DNA of 64,000 nt from Sialis fuliginosa (lineage: Eukaryota; Arthropoda; Insecta; Megaloptera; Sialidae): the NCBI GenBank assembly GCA_961205875.1, contig OY540812.1, forward strand, positions 31,939,098 to 32,003,097, read 5' to 3'. Position 1 is the first letter of the stretch. Each line of letters starts with the position of its first letter. Under the pieces are notes generated by a model. That model saw only the letters and a program-made list of their open reading frames with translations, was not told the origin of the DNA and did no database searches. The translations under genes were made by a program, and so were the position numbers. Of this stretch, positions 1 through 10,740 are shown one piece after another.

Positions 1-437
1 AAATGGGGGTACTGTTTAGGAGTTGATAGTGGTTTTTTACTATTTTCAGCGAAATATGACCTCCTAGCGGAAAATATACAATGCAAAAGTTGTAGATAAT
101 AAAAAAATCTTAAACTTTCATACAAGACATTTTTCAACATAAACTCAAATTTTCCGAGAAAATAGCGGAAAACCGATTTTTCGGTTTTTTATTTTTTTCT
201 ACCGTAAAAATAATTCAATTTACATGAAACTGTGCAAGTATACCTTTTTTTGCAATGAATAAGCATGATTTTTTAAAATCTGAAAAAAGTAATTTCCGAG
301 ATATTTACATTTTTCGAAAAAAAAAAAAACCTAAATCTTCCACGGAAAACTTTATTGGTTTTTTTTTTCGATTTTAATATTTATTCTGTCTGGGCTCATT
401 TTAACCGTTGAAATGTCTACTATAAAATGGTATATAT

Positions 438-1470
438 ATGTATGTTGATGGTTTATTTTTCAGCACCCCCATTTCACAATTTGCCTTTATCTCGTGTTTA
501 GTTTTTTTTCTTCTCATTATTATAACCTTAACTAAATTTTCCGACTGGTCCTTGCCTATTATTAATTTTATTTTTTCTAGGTTTCAAAATCCGCTTCGGC
601 ACCGGTCTAACTGGGACGTATGGTTTTTTTCCACAAATTCCAAGATAGTAATTTTTTTGGAAAAATTCTTAGCTTTATAATTTTGTGGTGTTGAGATATT
701 TGAGTTTGAACGAAAAATGTACACCATTAAAAATAAACTCGATCCCAAAATATTGATACAAAACTTCTGAAACAAATACGTACTTTTTACTTCTTGCAAT
801 TTATTTCAAGTAATTTTTTTATAAAAACTACGGTCAAGTTCTTAACGTATAAAACAAATCAAAAATAATTTTATCAACGAAATAAAAAGATTTTTGCTTG
901 AACCTTGGTTCACATAGAATATAAAAAGCTTGTTGTTGGTACTTTTTTTTATTCAAACTCGAATTTCGCAACACTAAAAAAGACGGAAAAGTATGAGTAG
1001 AACCGCGTTTTGAGAGTTCCATACAGTTATATTGAACTTAATTATTGACAATTATATAATTAATTTTCTTTACTTATTATTCTTATTATTATTACTTATA
1101 TTTCAAGATTCTAGGTCAACGTGAAGTACCCTGTAGGTTTTGATAAATCAGTGAGTCTGTCCATCAGTATCAAAATATGCTTTAAATTACATTATATTAA
1201 GTTAGGAACTTCAAATTGTTTACAGGATTGAGGCTGTAGATCTTAGTATTTGTTATTAATTTTAACTTACAACCACTAGCTGTTCCTGAGAAAAAGGGTT
1301 CCGTTTTTTTTTTCATTTTAAGGTAATGTGGCGGACACTTCCGGTAATTCATTTATGGGCAAGAATGTGATTTCATCATGTACTCCGCCGGAGCACACAA
1401 CTGCGTCAAAAGTTTCGACTAGGTAGTTTTTTTCGTGAAAAAATCTAAAATGACTGGGCTACAAATAGTA
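438..1470. other. No supported gene; AT-rich, homopolymer-rich sequence
   Basis: Short open frames exist on both strands but none has a recognisable motif, a plausible start or conserved composition. Runs of T/A dominate, as they also do in 1-437. Confidence 0.5.
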
Positions 1471-1519
1471 CATGAGATACAGTCATTTGAACAAAGCAAC
1501 CTACAAGTTTTTTAAAAAC

Positions 1520-2034
1520 ATGGAAAAAAAAGAAATTCGTGCAGTGATCAAGTATCAATTTTTGAAAGGGTTAAAGCAGCAAGAAATCATCGATGACTTC
1601 CAAAAAACTTTGAGCGAATCTGCTCCGTCGAAAACAACCGTATACGATTGGTATAATGAGTTCAAACGTGGCCGTACAAGCATCGAAACTATTCCATCCA
1701 ATTGAGGTGACTACACCGAAAAACATACAAAAAATTCATCGTATGGTTTTGAATGATCGCAAATTGAAAGTGAGAGAGATAGCTTAGATCATGCACATGT
1801 CAAAAGACACGGTGCACAGAATTTTGCATGATCATTTGCATATGAAAAAGCTATTGTCCCGATGGATACCATGAGTTCTCATACCGGAGCAAAAAGAAAA
1901 TCGACGATGTTATCACTGCAACAAATAACTATTTTAAGGGTTTGTGCGTCGATGATTATATGAAAGGTATTAAAATGTTGGAAGATCACTGGACTCGGTG
2001 TATCGAGCTAAAAGGAGACTACGTTGAAAAATAA
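1520..2034 (+). pseudogene. Mariner-family transposase, internally deleted
   Basis: From the ATG at 1520 the frame reads MEKKEIRAVIKYQFLKGLKQ ... TTVYDWYNEFKRG, the N-terminal helix-turn-helix (HTH) of mariner transposases. After a stop/frameshift near 1703 homology continues through HMSKDTVHRILHDHLHMKKL and a 'LIPEQKE' block (to about 1910). It then jumps to the mariner C-terminus, CVDDYMKGIKMLEDHWTRC and ELKGDYVEK, with a TAA at 2032-2034. About half of a normal transposase of roughly 345 aa is missing, including the whole DD34D catalytic domain, and two further in-frame stops are present (near 1784 and 1871). It is a dead copy. Terminal inverted repeats were not found. A 29-bp motif (starting gtgtatacaaaaatt) recurs at about 2046 and 2169, just 3' of the stop. 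Confidence 0.82.
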
Positions 2035-2339
2035 AATCAATGAAAGTGTATACAAAAATTAATCTCCGTGTGTATTAATAAAACTAATTATTAGCACCTT
2101 TTGTGGGTTCTAATAAAGTATACTCGCAAAAGATCGATGGTGATTTTTTTTATGAAGACAAAATGAAGGTGTATACAAAAATTCATCTCCGTAGACAAAT
2201 CTATTTTTGGTCGAAATGCACTACTGGACTATTTATTCAACTGCGGTGTAGTCTTTTGTACATTTTGCTGACTTTTTACACCCAAAATATTTTAATTAAT
2301 TCATCTTGTATTTATTTTTAGATTCAGTTTTTGTTCTTT

Positions 2340-3590
2340 AGATAAGTAACGATATATTCATTATGAAGTAAGTAGGTGCCTACGTATATTAGGTAAAAGT
2401 TTCTGTAGATGACTTTAAAACTCTCAACTATGAAATGTTATGATTGCGTGTTTCCATAAGAACCATGTTTCTATACTCGCGAAAATCTATTATTACGTCA
2501 GAAACAACTGAGACGCTAAGAACACTCGACTCACATTACAAGGGCGGTGTTTGTGTGTATGGGGGGGGGGGGAGGGCTTGTAGTAGTCGTACATATTATT
2601 ATACTTGCAACCACTGTATCGAAAATTAATTATATTTCTGTCAACAGCGGTTGTCAAATTTATGAATTTTTAAATTATTTTCTGTTCGATTCAAAATTAT
2701 TTATGTAATTTAAACTTGAATGTTATGTATACAAAATCGAGTCGGCTGGAAATATGAGGACAAAAGTCTAATTTTTTTCTCTGGGGATGAAGAAAATTGA
2801 AAATTTATTTGATAAATGAAAAAATATTCTATATGAAATTATATTTTTCATGTATTATTTGAAATAGATATACATAATAATATATCTCATGTGTCTTTAT
2901 GTTTGTCTATCATAGCCTTCTAGCAACTGAATTATTTGATCTATAAAGCTGAAATTTAGCATATTTATAGTAAATGGTAGACCAACAATAGACAAAGGCT
3001 TTCAATATGTTATTTTAAAAAATCATCGTTTAAAAAATTTACAAAAAAAAGTGAAAATTATTTGTCACATCTAGGAAACTTGTGATTCCGGAGATATATA
3101 AGGTTTCAAAGTGTGAAATATTTCATTGCATTCTTGCTCCCGAAGTTATCCCCATCCCCTTATTACCACCTCAGATGACGTATTTCTTAGTCAAAAACAC
3201 TACTTATATAGAATATGTATGCAAAAATTATTAAATATGTTTTATCAAAATAAAAACAGTTTGGGGTTACTGTTATATACAGCACTTGAAATAACAATAC
3301 ATGGGAAGTATTTCAACATAAATTAGAAACTAATTGTCTTGAATATAACTCTATTTTCAATAATAACATCTATATTAACCCATCTCGTATGTACGCATTA
3401 TTAAACGTTCGAATTTACAAATTGAATTAAATAGCACTGCATACGCAATATTAATGTCAGTTAGAACTAATAATAATAATAATGATAATAATGAACATAC
3501 ATGTTTATACTAATTAGATACACTAGGGTCGAATTTGTCACATATGTTGTATTATGTTGGTAAAATAACATTATTTAAAACACAGTGTGA
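2340..3590. other. No supported gene; includes a G12 run and TAA/TAATAA microsatellite
   Basis: A poly-G tract lies near 2560-2572 and an AAT/AATAAT stretch near 3467-3492. No coding signal was recognised. Confidence 0.45.
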
Positions 3591-3594
3591 GTGT

Positions 3595-3948
3595 TTATAT
3601 TTTGGGGACTTTTTTTAGAAACCATATTTGTCCATCCTTCCACATTGCAACTAAAATTTTATAGTTCATAACAAAGGTATACACCGCGCGGCAGAAATTT
3701 TCATTCGGTATTTTAGATTTTACAGCATTTTTAAGATTTGGACCCAATTCTAGCCATTTGTAGGCCTTATAGCACCGAAGTCCCAACATAAAAAATTCTG
3801 CCATTATGTTTTTATCTAAGTATACGTCCAAATAAACATTTTGCACCAGGTCTGGTTCGGTTGTTATCTGATTTTTTTTTGGGTCAAAAGCTGGTGGACC
3901 GGACTCATCGTCCGAGCTTTGTCTGAGTGAGTAATTCAAAGCAACCAC
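3595..3948 (-). pseudogene. Unrecognised 117-codon open frame next to the psq fragment
   Basis: The frame has protein-like composition: an acidic SSDDESGPPAFDPKKN stretch near the N-terminus, then FMLGLRCYKAYKWLELGPNL and a C-terminal KDGQIWFLKKVPKI. It has no ATG; the first codon is an alternative start. It lies immediately downstream of the psq fragment on the same strand, so it may be the C-terminal part of the same pogo-like open reading frame after deletion of the middle. I do not recognise the family, and a host exon cannot be excluded. Confidence 0.3.
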
Positions 3949-3995
3949 AACGGCAGACGGTTGTTAAATCTACACCGACTTTGCAGCTGGCTTCT

Positions 3996-4097
3996 ATACT
4001 ACATGCCAGTTTTGCTTAACACCTTTTCTATAGCCTTTTTCATTGCTTCTATTGACCACTCTCCTCTTTTCGTTTTCTTTTTATAATTTCTAACCAT
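3996..4097 (-). pseudogene. Pogo/Tigger-type transposase N-terminus (psq HTH) fragment
   Basis: From an ATG at 4097 the minus strand reads MVRNYKKKTKRGEWSIEAMK then KAIEKVLSKTGM before a TAG. The pattern 'MVR.YK+KT.RG.WS...M..AI..V' is the start of psq-type DNA-binding domains in pogo-like transposases and the proteins derived from them. One frame over, the expected continuation is visible as SIEASCKVGVDLT (family form: S.R.AS.KFGVP.TT), which implies a frameshift. No DDE catalytic domain was recognised downstream. Confidence 0.6.
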
Positions 4098-4099
4098 TG

Positions 4100-4970
4100 T
4101 AACTACCGAAAGTGGTTTCCTATTGGCTAATTCGTTTTGTTGCCATGACGTCTAGTTTCTTGTATATTGAGTGACCCCATCTTGCCTTGCGTCCCCGTCA
4201 TGCTCCTAGTTCCCCTATAGTCCATTTTATAATAAGCTCTTTATATACTCTATACAGTAGCATACAAAAGTTAAGTTAATATTCATGGGATTTTGTATAT
4301 ACATATTTAACCGACTTTAATATTTCACCCCTTGTCACAGATAAAGAATTGTAATTGGTATCATTCAATCTAAGGTTGTGTAAGGATTCTAGAAGAAAAA
4401 TGGAAATATTTACGATTTTTTATAATGAATAAATAGTGAAAAACGCCAATCAATAGCTAATAACTTATAGCCTCATTTATAAAAAACGAGTTTTAACCCT
4501 CAACCCTTTAATACAGTAGCATAAAAAAATTAAAGGTCTAATAATTAATTATTACATATTTCTTATAATAAAAAAGTTGTTCTACTTTATTAATTGGGGC
4601 ACAATTGCTTTTCGGATAAATGGACACTGTTATGCACTAATGTGTCAATCCACACAAAAATGATTATAAAAAAAATATTTTTTTAATTAATTTTTTTAAA
4701 TGTACTTAATTTACAAATTAAACGCCATATTGTTTTTTCCTTACAAAAAGAAATATAAAAAAATTATAAATGTATTTTTCTATGCACGCAATAAAAATTT
4801 TGATATATATCTTAATTAGCTTTGTGTGGATTGATACATTATTGCATAACAGTATCCAAATATAACTCAGTGTCAGAAATATCCAATAAATTCTGTATAT
4901 ATATTTTAATCGGTATATTAACAGGTCAAAATGTAAACAATGCATAAGCCAAAAGCTTATTTCGATAGTT
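4100..4970. other. 3' flank of the GNAT gene; no other gene seen
   Basis: AT-rich. It contains an imperfect inverted pair near 4618-4660 and 4820-4860 (both around 'tgtgtgga' / 'tccacaca' and 'atgcactaatgtgtc' / 'gatacattattgca'). No coding signal. Confidence 0.4.
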
Positions 4971-4973
4971 AAG

Positions 4974-5192
4974 TCAGTTTTTTTTCACTTGATCCTTACT
5001 CACTCTCATAGCCATGACAGAGAGGGTATAATTCCCGGCTCCTGGGTCATCAAAGACCATATCGTAGTTCTCGAGCCATCTAATGTACTCGATGTCAAAT
5101 ATATTCTGCATTCCCATTTTTGATGCGATTTGTTGCAAGCTGCCAGAACTGAAAATACCCATAACTCCATCTAAGTTCATACTTTTTGCTAT
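4974..5192 (-). CDS. GNAT gene exon 3 (residues 189-260 and stop)
   Basis: Acceptor ...TGTCGGCAG is followed by ATAGCAAAAAGTATG in phase 0. The exon encodes the C-terminal part (IAKSMNLDGVMGIFSSGSLQ ... DPGAGNYTLSVMAMRVSKDQ), typical in position of the segment in which insect aaNATs recognise a 'rFYrk.GF'-like region and a closing beta strand. The stop is TGA at 4976-4974. A possible minus-strand AATAAA polyadenylation signal lies near 4586-4591. Confidence 0.82.
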   Translation of the reverse strand: MAKSMNLDGVMGIFSSGSLQQIASKMGMQNIFDIEYIRWLENYDMVFDDPGAGNYTLSVMAMRVSKDQVKKN

Positions 5193-8100
5193 CTGCCGAC
5201 AGAAATATTAATCAAAATTGAGTTCTTGAAAGAGTATTGCAGGGGCGGATCCAAAAAATGGTCAAGGGGTAGCCATATCATGTGTGTGTTAGCCACGCAC
5301 ATGATAGGGTTCTGTAGTCATTCTCACTACCATTCTCTGTCGAAATTAACTAGGTACATTTCTACAATATAAAATAAATAAATATTCCACAGTGTTCGTT
5401 ATAATTTTCTTTGAAAGTAGAAAAAAAAATGTTTTTTTCCAGATTTTTGCATCAATACTTTAGATGGGAATAGTTAGATAGGGGACGCTCTAATAACAAC
5501 TTTGAAAGCAAATATCTCGTGACTGAAGGGTTAAAATGAAAAAGTCCTAAAACACTATATCTAAGGATATCTCATTCATTGGGGTAAGTGAAAAAATTGA
5601 GTATACTTTTACGTCTGTAGGAGGGGGGGGGATCCAAAATTTGTTTTTCATCAATCTACGTCCATATAGCAAATTTTATCTTAATAGGTATGATATACAG
5701 ACAGACAGATGGACGGACAGACAAACTGAAACCATAAGAGTTCTTAGTTGGCTACGGAACCCTAAAATTACTCGTGTATTTTAAAAATATATTTCAAAAT
5801 ATCTTTAATTAATTTTAAAAAAATCTACGTGAAACCGAGATTATTCTCGGTCTCGTCTTTTACGATACGAGACTTACCTAACTCGTTGAAGCCCTTTAAT
5901 AATTTCAGTTTAAATACTGATTAAGGTACTGGCACCAGTCTTGGACATTTCTCCAGTGTTGGACACTTGTTTAATTAAATATACTAAATTAGAAATATTT
6001 GTTGATATTTGATTACGGTCATTACTGAATCATAATATTTATAGACACTTAACTGTAAAACAGTTTAGATTTGATAACAATCGGCGAATGGGTGTTAAAA
6101 TGGCGAACATTTAAAATAATTATAAGTGCAATTTATTTATTAATTATTATATTATCATAGCATCTACTTTACATTGTTTCAAATTTTACGATTCTTCATT
6201 TTGTATCTTTTGTGTCGTAATACTTATCATTTTGTAATCATTAACAAGTGTCCATCATTGGGTACTCATTACTGGTTTTGATTTAACCTACTTAAGAAAA
6301 AATAAACAAAATAAAAGGCTATAACTTAAAATACAAACTACATATATTTTCGGACATTGGTAATTAAATTGATTTAATACAGAGATACTTGTTTTATAAG
6401 TAATAAGAGTTCATGAGAACTACAAAATATCTGCCACGGGAGCCACGGGACTTTCTTATACGTAATACTGAGAGTGACAGTGTACGTGTCTTTAATTTTA
6501 TTAAAAAATATTTATGAAAAACTAATAAAAAACAGAATAAAATTAATGGGACATAAATTATAGATAGCAGCAATCTCTATAATCTACAATATGTATTAAA
6601 TGATTTTTTTTAAATGTAACCACTAAACCGGAAACCTGATGTTTACTCTTGCCAATTTTTGAATTATTTTTGAAATGGTACGAATAAGAAAGAAAAATTT
6701 TAGATAAAAATTGTCAAATATATTATTATCTATAATTTATGTCCCATTCGTTTGTTTCCATCATTTATTATTTAGTCAGAAAGATTTTTTTTAAATAATT
6801 AATTAGGATCATCCACACTGTTCACTTTTATTATTACGTATAAGAAAGTCCCATGACACTCATGGCAGATATTTCTTCTTTGTTATTAACCATTTGAAAT
6901 ATAATTAATCTTTTTTACAAAATTTGGTTTAAAAAAATGAATAGAACGTAAATTATAGATAATAATATTACCTACAATTTAAAAAAATCGACATTAGTAA
7001 ACAGCCGTATCCGATTGAAAGATCGTTTTCAAAAATAGGAGGGTTTCTTTCCAGACAAAAATTAATATTAATATAAAATAACACCTGTCTACGATTTGTC
7101 GTATTTGAGTTACGGCGCTTACAGATAGACAGACTGACAGACCGACACACAAACATCATGACGAAAATAGTCAGAATGGATTAAGGAAAGGTCAACATGG
7201 ATAATTCTATCAAAATCCGGATTTTGAAAAAATCAGTTTCACAATATTTACTTATACAATATACATACTACCTATATATCGAAAGCTTGCGTTTTTAAAT
7301 TTTCTCAATATATAATTTCTGACGTTTAGACAATCAAGTTGTTTTTATTTATGTATATAGGTATAATAAAGTAAAAATAAGCCTCCATCAATCCTAAAAA
7401 ACTGTGTACCTTGCTCTTAAAGCGGTCAAGACTGGTGCTAGTACCTTAGTTAACTTTTAAAATTCTTTCAATCAGCCCTAAACTATTTTCCCAACTTGCA
7501 AACATATCTGATCAATTATTGATTTTATAATCCATTAAGTGCAGACTTTCTTACCTCCATAGACGTTCGCATTAAGTGTGCCCCGTATTTCTTGTGCCTA
7601 TATTCAGAAGTGATACAGACTGCGTGTATAGACAGGAGAGATTCGCATTCGCACATATCGTAGATAGTCTTTGAGTTCTTGTACGCGTTATCGTAAATCT
7701 TCATGATCGGTTTGAACAGCTTACCTTTTGCCGAGTGCATACGGAAAAAGGTTAGAGAGAAATCATTTTTGTACATGCTTCGTAGAGCCAGCACTCCAAC
7801 AATTTTATCTGTATTATATTAGAACGTTTATTTAGTTTATTTATTCCATTAAAATGTATACAGTGTGTTCATTTTCAAAACCACATGAATATTTCTGAAA
7901 CTTATGTCTAGCATTACTTACCAAGTTTAACTAAATGCTCCTTTAACTAACTGTCATTTAGTTTATATTAGGGGTACTCATAAGTAATCAATTATTTCAG
8001 AATTAAATTTTCTACAAAAAATATCCCAATTGTTCAATTCAAAGATCCAGTACATATTTTTAAAGATATGTTCGTTTAAATAAAAAAGTAAAATCCAATT

Positions 8101-9834
8101 TTTATGATAATTTTTAATCAAATATATCTTAAAAATTACTGGATTTATTAATTGAGCACTTAATTCTCTACAAAATATTGCTCTAAGAAATTTAAAAGTA
8201 AGTAAAAAAGTAATTTTTTCCAAGGAGTAATAAATTTTATTTATTTTTTTAATGGTTACAATTAGATTCAGATATATTCATGGGATAAGTTTGCAAATGA
8301 ATACTCGGTATACATGTATTCGGATACCGGATTTTACATAAAGGCCTGTAACTATTAAAGGATTTATTAAAATGATTTGAAATTTTAATACGCAAAACTA
8401 GATTATATAATAAACATTTCGAAAGCTTGCGATTACCTTTTCTTAAATAAATTTTGACGTTTAGACAATCAAGTTTGTTTTTATAAACATTTTACACCAT
8501 TCAGAAGTTTGTGTTATCCAGAGTTGTATATTGCCAAACATGAAACGTATTTTTATCTACCAAAAATATAAAAAAAATATTTTTTATACATAAATTAAAA
8601 GTGTCATATTATTTTAATTATGTGCTAGCTGTACCCGCGGCTTCGCTCGTTTAGGATTTTTGAAAAATATACTAGAATTAAGTACAACCACGATTAGTTA
8701 TTATTTTAATAATAACTAATGAACACTTAAATTACCCAACAAAATCGAATCAGAACAAAAAGTACAAATAATTTGTGTCCTGTTAAAATTTAAATGTTAA
8801 TTATTGAAAACAAAATAAACAATTCATGATCAAAAGACAACAGCCTAGCCGAGGGAGTCCGAATGGCTTCTTTAGATATCGCGTGTTATAAATAATAATG
8901 TACCGTATATAACTTATTTAAAGTTATTTCCTAAACTAAAAGACCAAATTGGATACTGTAAAGGGAAAATTATATCTACATAAAGTACATTACATATGAC
9001 GATACAATCATTTATTTCGATAAGGATTAATGTTTTGCAGGTTATAAGCCCATGTAAACAGAACCCAAACATTTAAAATTTTCTTTGGAACATAAAAGCA
9101 ATAATTGTGAATTAAATAGAAAAGTTAAATATATAGTATAGCGGACTTTATTTTAGATATTTTAATTCTACACAGTTCTTTACCACATTATTTTGTTCAA
9201 TATTTAACGGTTTGTTGCAAAAGAGCGCGCTGGCGGCAAATTTTTTTCCAACTTGATTTACTATTATCGTCACTGCTTATTCCTTATATTACCTAATGCA
9301 ACAAAATATATACTATAACCTCTGGCCAGAGAACATAACTATTAATTTTAAAAAACACGTAAATTGGATAAGTGGTACCCGTGTTATACGCGCACTAATA
9401 GGCAGTCTGACGTTGAGCTTTATATACATATAATAAGGATAACACGTATAATATGACGTCCTAGATCGAAAAAGTGTTAAGAAATACTGCCCTTTGTTAA
9501 AAATCCCCTACTAAATTAAATTACCTGTAGATATTTCAACGGCAACAACCGATTTACAATCTTTAAATATTTTCATCATAAACTCCTTATATCCCTGCAC
9601 AGATTCAGGATCTCCTGAAATTTCAATAGATCTACACAGGACTTCATGTGGTAGGTAATGTTCTTCAATAATACTCCAGGCTTCTTCGTACCTGGTGTCT
9701 TTAAGGTCCTCGATTCGAATCCCCCGTTCTAGATTGCCCCATATTAACGGCAGTCTGATTTTCTTCAAAGTTTCTTGAGTGTTGTCAACATCTGGAACGT
9801 ATTCTTGTTCTTCTACTTTTGGTTTACGTGCCAT
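4974..9834 (-). CDS. Insect aaNAT / dopamine N-acetyltransferase-like GNAT protein (three exons)
   Basis: Spliced coding sequence on the minus strand: exons 9834-9525, 7808-7555 and 5192-4974 give 260 aa from ATG to TGA. Both introns are GT...AG and the phases fit (phase 1, then phase 0). The family transfers acetyl from acetyl-CoA to aryl- or alkyl-amines such as dopamine, octopamine or serotonin in the cytosol (cuticle sclerotisation, amine inactivation). Residues 57-68 (EEHYLPHEVLCR) match the N-terminal substrate-side motif of insect members. Residues 104-112 (DKIVGVLAL) are the core beta strand. Residues 165-183 form acetyl-CoA motif A. Length is normal for the family (about 210-280 aa). 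Odd point: in the Q/R-x-x-G-x-G/A loop the read is R174-H-K-K-Y-G179, so the first glycine is Lys. The introns (2362 and 1716 bp) are filled with repeats. The exact amine substrate cannot be inferred. The reading frame has no stop or frameshift, so the gene is probably functional. Confidence 0.85.
5240..5770 (+). repeat. Interspersed repeat family G (copy 1), in GNAT intron 2
   Basis: Shares 'agggttccgtagtcattctc', 'cgtgactgaagggttaaaat' and 'atcaatctacgtccatata' with copies near 28165, 43615 and 46535. It ends in a purine-rich 'acagacagacagatggacgg' stretch and 'tacggaaccctaaaa'. A hAT-like terminus, CAGGGGCGGATCC, starts at 5242 without a visible partner. Family type unresolved. Confidence 0.6.
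5924..7446. mobile_element. TIR element family E, copy 1 (1523 bp), inside GNAT intron 2
   Basis: Termini are inverted: AGGTACTGGCACCAGTCTTG at 5924 and the complement of AGGTACTAGCACCAGTCTTG ending at 7446. TA dinucleotides lie on both sides (5922-5923 and 7447-7448), as expected of Tc1/mariner-type insertion. No transposase frame was seen, so it is non-autonomous. Copies 2 and 3 are at 24077 and 39307. Confidence 0.8.
6431..6868. mobile_element. TIR element family F (438 bp) nested in family E copy 1
   Basis: Left end CTGCCACGGGAGCCACGGGA, right end inverted (ccatgacactcatggcag). Both are followed inward by ACTTTCTTATACGTAATA or its complement. ATAT flanks both ends. The left copy of the internal motif is repeated at 28077 and the right copy at 56756, so the family is multi-copy. 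Confidence 0.7.
7555..7808 (-). CDS. GNAT gene exon 2 (residues 104-188, acetyl-CoA motif A)
   Basis: Acceptor ...AATACAG is followed by ATAAAATTGTTGG. The two bases AT complete the phase-1 codon as GAT (Asp104). The donor is ATGGAG then GTAAGA, phase 0. The exon holds the central strand (KIVGVLAL), the helix with YDMCECESLLS, and motif A, ITSEYRHKKYGAHLMRTSME. The usual central Gly of motif A is replaced by Lys (RHKKYG). Confidence 0.85.
7975..8230. repeat. Partial copy of the 38.5-39.1 kb fold-back repeat, in GNAT intron 1
   Basis: Shares 'aattgagcacttaattct', 'aaaaagtaaaatccaatttt' and 'tttaaagatatgttc' with 38700-38900 in the other orientation. The 80-aa open frame across it is a by-product. 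Confidence 0.6.
8625..9440 (+). repeat. Repeat family A (copy 1), in GNAT intron 1
   Basis: Begins 'tagctgtacccgcggcttcg' and ends 'acgttgagctttatataca'. Internal landmarks are 'taatgttttgcaggttataa', 'gcaaaagagcgcgctggcgg' and 'acacgtaaattggataagtg'. The same order is seen at 44563-45825 and, inverted, at 11620-12450. No coding capacity. A retrotransposon-derived, SINE-like origin is possible because of the simple AT tail, but this is not proven. Confidence 0.65.
9525..9834 (-). CDS. GNAT gene exon 1 (start codon, residues 1-103 plus one base)
   Basis: The ATG is at 9834-9832, preceded by AT-only sequence. The exon ends ...ATCTACAG followed by GTAATTTAAT, a good donor, leaving one base (phase 1). 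It encodes a charged leader (residues 1-27), then the N-terminal GNAT strand/helix with EEHYLPHEVLCR at 57-68. If the donor is ignored the frame stays open for only four more residues before a stop, which supports splicing here. Confidence 0.85.
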
Positions 9835-9974
9835 TATAATATAAATTAAATATATAATGATTGTTTTATTAAATTAAAATGTCGGTTTTTCATCGTTTCT
9901 ACAGAAACGAATGTCTGGTAATAATATTTTATTTAACTTTAAAATTAACTAAGTTTCTGAAATAGCCCCCAGTA

Positions 9975-10560
9975 TCAGACTGGCGTGAACCACTACATAG
10001 ATGTTATTCACACCAAAAATAAGTAAGTTTTTCAGGACCGTAATTAGTGGTTCGGGGGCCCCGGGGCAACAAGTTACCGAGGGCCCCCCAGTATATGCAA
10101 AATATAAAAATTGAAGACCTTTTTTTCGTTGCCAACTTGTATTTTCCACTTATTACTAATTTTAATTTTAATGATCTTTTTTCCCTTATTTTCATCAATG
10201 TTCATCACAATTTGCTGCTGCGGGGGCCTCCTACGCTCGGCTGCTCCGGTGGTAGTTACGGCCCTGTACACGAGTGTATGCCATAAGGGTTCCGAAGTAC
10301 GTACTACGTGAACTGTTTGGAGCCACTTACAGGTGCATTTTTGAGTTAGGAAAATATATAAAAATCGGGTCATATTCTACTAATTAAGATCCACTTACAT
10401 ATATTACTAATTTTAATTAATTTTAATTACTTTTTTTTTCCTCAATCGCAATCAATCAATGCTCACGCCAATTTGCTGCTCCCCCCCCCTACGCTCGGGG
10501 GTGCCGGGGCATTGCCCCGGTGGTAGTTACAACCCTGAAGTTTTGCTTGAAATATTTTTT
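9975..10560. repeat. GC-rich repeat blocks with a shared 'GGTGGTAGTTAC' motif
   Basis: Unusually GC-rich against the background: 'ggggccccggggcaacaag' near 10056 and 'gagggcccccc' at 10080. 'ctacgctcg' and 'ccggtggtagttac' occur at about 10231-10260 and again at about 10490-10530. Short overlapping open frames here are low-complexity shadows. A stretch at 10257-10375 belongs to the 'cacgagtgtatgccataagg' repeat also found at 56095 and 63110. Confidence 0.45.
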
Positions 10561-10740
10561 CCTAAAACTGCAACCTGTCACAGTTATTTTCGTTTTCGAA
10601 AAATCACAACAGCCTTACCTCGTGATACATTAATTTTGTGAGATGATTAAACTGAAATCCGTCAATATGTTTTTCGATAGAAGTTCGTCATAAAAAGTTA
10701 ACAGGGTTGGACACTTAAAATAGGTCATCCTTAATATATA

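Noticed and set aside
1472-1519. Upstream ATG at 1472 as the mariner start
   Set aside because: The family begins at the MEKKEIRAVI block (ATG at 1520). The preceding 16 codons have no family match.
2550-2629. Possible G-quadruplex-forming run
   Set aside because: It is a single poly-G tract, prone to sequencing error, with no other G-runs at suitable spacing.
9949-10373. Five overlapping open frames on both strands
   Set aside because: They arise from a GC-rich repeat with few stops. No motif, start context or agreement between similar copies supports coding.
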